Of a stretch of 5,610 bases of DNA, positions 4,588-5,610 are shown one piece after another. Under the pieces are notes generated by a model. The model did no database searches and was not told the DNA's origin. It saw only the letters and a program-made list of their open reading frames with translations. The stretch lies in NCBI GenBank assembly GCA_003561595.1, contig PWWF01000115.1:1-5610 (forward strand), read 5' to 3'. Every line of letters begins with the position of its first letter. Within the stretch, counting starts at the first letter, position 1. The translations under genes were made by a program, and so were the position numbers. This DNA comes from Paracoccaceae bacterium. GTDB lineage: Bacteria > Pseudomonadota > Alphaproteobacteria > Rhodobacterales > Rhodobacteraceae.

Positions 4588-5310
4588 TCACACGATCTGC
4601 GTAAACGCATCCCGCAATGCCTGCGACCAGGCCGCCGACATCGCGGCGAATTCCTCGTCATTGGCCTCGATCCGGCGCTGCTGACTCACGCGCAGGGCAT
4701 CCGCCTCGATCACCACCAGATCCAGCGGCATACCCACGCTCAGGTTCGAGCGGATGGTGGAATCCATCGACAGTAGCGCGGCCTTGCGCGCATCGGCCAG
4801 CGGCGTATCGACCTTGATCACCCGGTCCAGAATCGGCTTGCCATATTTGTGCTCGCCGATCTGCAGATAGGGGGTGTCCTCGGTCGCCTCGATGAAATTG
4901 CCCTCGGGATAAACCAGAAACAGCCGCATCTTGCCGCCCTTGCGCTGCCCCGCCACGATCATCGAGGCATTGGCCGCCTCGGCCATCCGGTCCATGCGCG
5001 ACCGCGTCTCGGATGTCACCTGCGACAGCGTCTCGCCCACCAGCGTGGCCACTGTCAGCATGTTCTCGGCCTTCATGATCGAGCTTTGGTCCGTCGCGTC
5101 AGGATCGTCAATCGCTTCCTGCAGACGCGCCAGCGTGGTCTGGGTCACTGACAGGTTGCCCGCCGTCATCATCGCGATGACGCGCTCGCCCGGTTCCTCG
5201 AACACGAACATCTTGCGATAGGTCGAAATATTGTCCAGCCCCGCATTTGTGCGGGTATCGGACAGCAACACCAGACCTGCCCTGAGCAGCAGCCCCACGC
5301 AATAGGTCAT
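4588..5310 (-). CDS. anbu: Anbu-type proteasome-like peptidase
   Basis: A 240-residue protein of the Anbu family (ancestral beta subunit, predicted proteasome-type protease), an Ntn-hydrolase related to HslV and proteasome beta subunits. The N-terminus MTYCVGLLL would expose Thr after Met removal as the nucleophile. Numbering from that Thr, Asp17 and Lys32 lie in SDTRTNAG-D-N-I-S-T-Y-RKM, the family signature and the expected catalytic partners. The later regions AMMTAGNLSVTQ and EHKYGKPILDR fit the fold. The frame continues upstream to 5340, but the ATG at 5310 has AAGGGG 6 bases away and places Thr correctly, so it is chosen. Position 9 after the nucleophile is Arg where I recall an acidic residue being common. 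It lies 61 bases after a transglutaminase-like gene on the same strand, the known neighbourhood of Anbu. Substrate and partner ATPase are unknown. Confidence 0.92.
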   Translation of the reverse strand: MTYCVGLLLRAGLVLLSDTRTNAGLDNISTYRKMFVFEEPGERVIAMMTAGNLSVTQTTLARLQEAIDDPDATDQSSIMKAENMLTVATLVGETLSQVTSETRSRMDRMAEAANASMIVAGQRKGGKMRLFLVYPEGNFIEATEDTPYLQIGEHKYGKPILDRVIKVDTPLADARKAALLSMDSTIRSNLSVGMPLDLVVIEADALRVSQQRRIEANDEEFAAMSAAWSQALRDAFTQIV

Positions 5311-5371
5311 CGCACACCCCTTGAGACGGAAGCGCCACACGTAGTGCTGCGCGCATCCCCGCGCAAGGGGG

Positions 5372-5610
5372 TCAATGCTGTTGTGCCTCGATCACCACGA
5401 CGACATCCAGCCGCTCTTCGGCGCCGCCCAGAACCAGCCCGCGGATTGGCGCGGCATCCTGCGCGTCCAGACCCGATCCCAGCCTGATATAATGCTCGTT
5501 CGGGCAGGATTTGTTCGACGCATCAAACCCCACCCAGCCCAGCCCCTCGACGAATATTTCCGCCCAGGCGTGGCTGGCCTCATGCGGGGTGCCATCCTCG
5601 GTCGCGTTAA
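5372..5610 (-). CDS. Transglutaminase-like protein (C-terminal part)
   Basis: A frame open from the right edge (first full codon 5608-5606) to TGA at 5374-5372 gives 78 C-terminal residues; the start is outside. The visible segment holds SHAWAEIFVEGLGWVGFDASN. The His and the Asp (HAW and GFDASN) are the second and third members of the Cys-His-Asp triad of the bacterial transglutaminase-like (cysteine protease fold) family. The catalytic Cys must lie upstream, outside the window. Then come NEHYIRLGSGLDAQDAAP and the terminal strand GGAEERLDVVVVIEAQ, typical of the family. It precedes the Anbu gene on the same strand with a 61-base gap and probably shares its transcript. It may act as a peptidase or amide-bond-forming enzyme; the actual reaction is unknown. 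Confidence 0.88.
   Translation of the reverse strand, partial: NATEDGTPHEASHAWAEIFVEGLGWVGFDASNKSCPNEHYIRLGSGLDAQDAAPIRGLVLGGAEERLDVVVVIEAQQH

Noticed and set aside
5311..5371. Terminator or promoter between the transglutaminase-like and Anbu genes
   Set aside because: Only short GC-rich self-complementary pieces (CCCC/GGGG, GCGC/GCGC) without a T-run, and no -35/-10 pair at proper spacing; co-transcription is simpler.
5392..5595. A 67-codon minus-strand open frame starting MAPRMRP
   Set aside because: It overlaps the transglutaminase frame, which carries the HAW and GFDASN motifs and runs to the TGA at 5374-5372.

Overview
The window looks like a high-GC alphaproteobacterial chromosome, most likely Rhodobacteraceae (Roseobacter/Rhodobacter group). 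The basis is the split F-type ATP synthase (an FO-only operon ordered a-c-b'-b behind atpI), the separate b and b' subunits, the 78-residue c subunit, and the style of the OmpA-family and Anbu neighbours. No similarity search was possible; the assignments rest on reading motifs. There are nine genes, two of them cut by the window edges.

Layout. (1) 1-431 (+): C-terminal end of an OmpA-like peptidoglycan-binding outer-membrane protein, closed by a textbook intrinsic terminator (453-479). (2) 579-1346 (+): a FadR-subfamily GntR regulator with a metal-binding FCD domain. Its promoter is interlocked with a large inverted repeat, which suggests autoregulation. (3) 1402-3930 (-): the FO operon atpI-atpB-atpE-atpF2(b')-atpF(b). 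It converges on the fadR-like gene and shares a terminator hairpin with it. Two junctions overlap (atpI/atpB and b'/b). The junctions around atpE are untranslated and carry features expected of differential expression: a G-poor leader before atpE and hairpins after it. (4) 4149-4493 (+): a small ArsR-type regulator divergent from atpI. The 218-base gap between them holds a promoter for each direction. (5) 4588-5610 (-): an Anbu proteasome-like peptidase preceded by the C-terminus of a transglutaminase-like protein, a known conserved but functionally obscure pairing.

The F1 genes are not here, so the FO proteins made from this operon must assemble with F1 encoded elsewhere. The most unusual non-coding signal is in the 94-base gap between the convergent arsR and anbu genes. 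It is a long inverted repeat whose loop is a four-tract G-quadruplex motif with one-base loops. A second interesting signal lies between atpE and the b' gene, where a C-run can pair either with a hairpin arm or with the b' ribosome binding site. I see no tRNA, rRNA, CRISPR array, insertion sequence or sign of recent transfer. The best candidate for a poorly described protein system is the Anbu/transglutaminase locus, which continues beyond the right edge.
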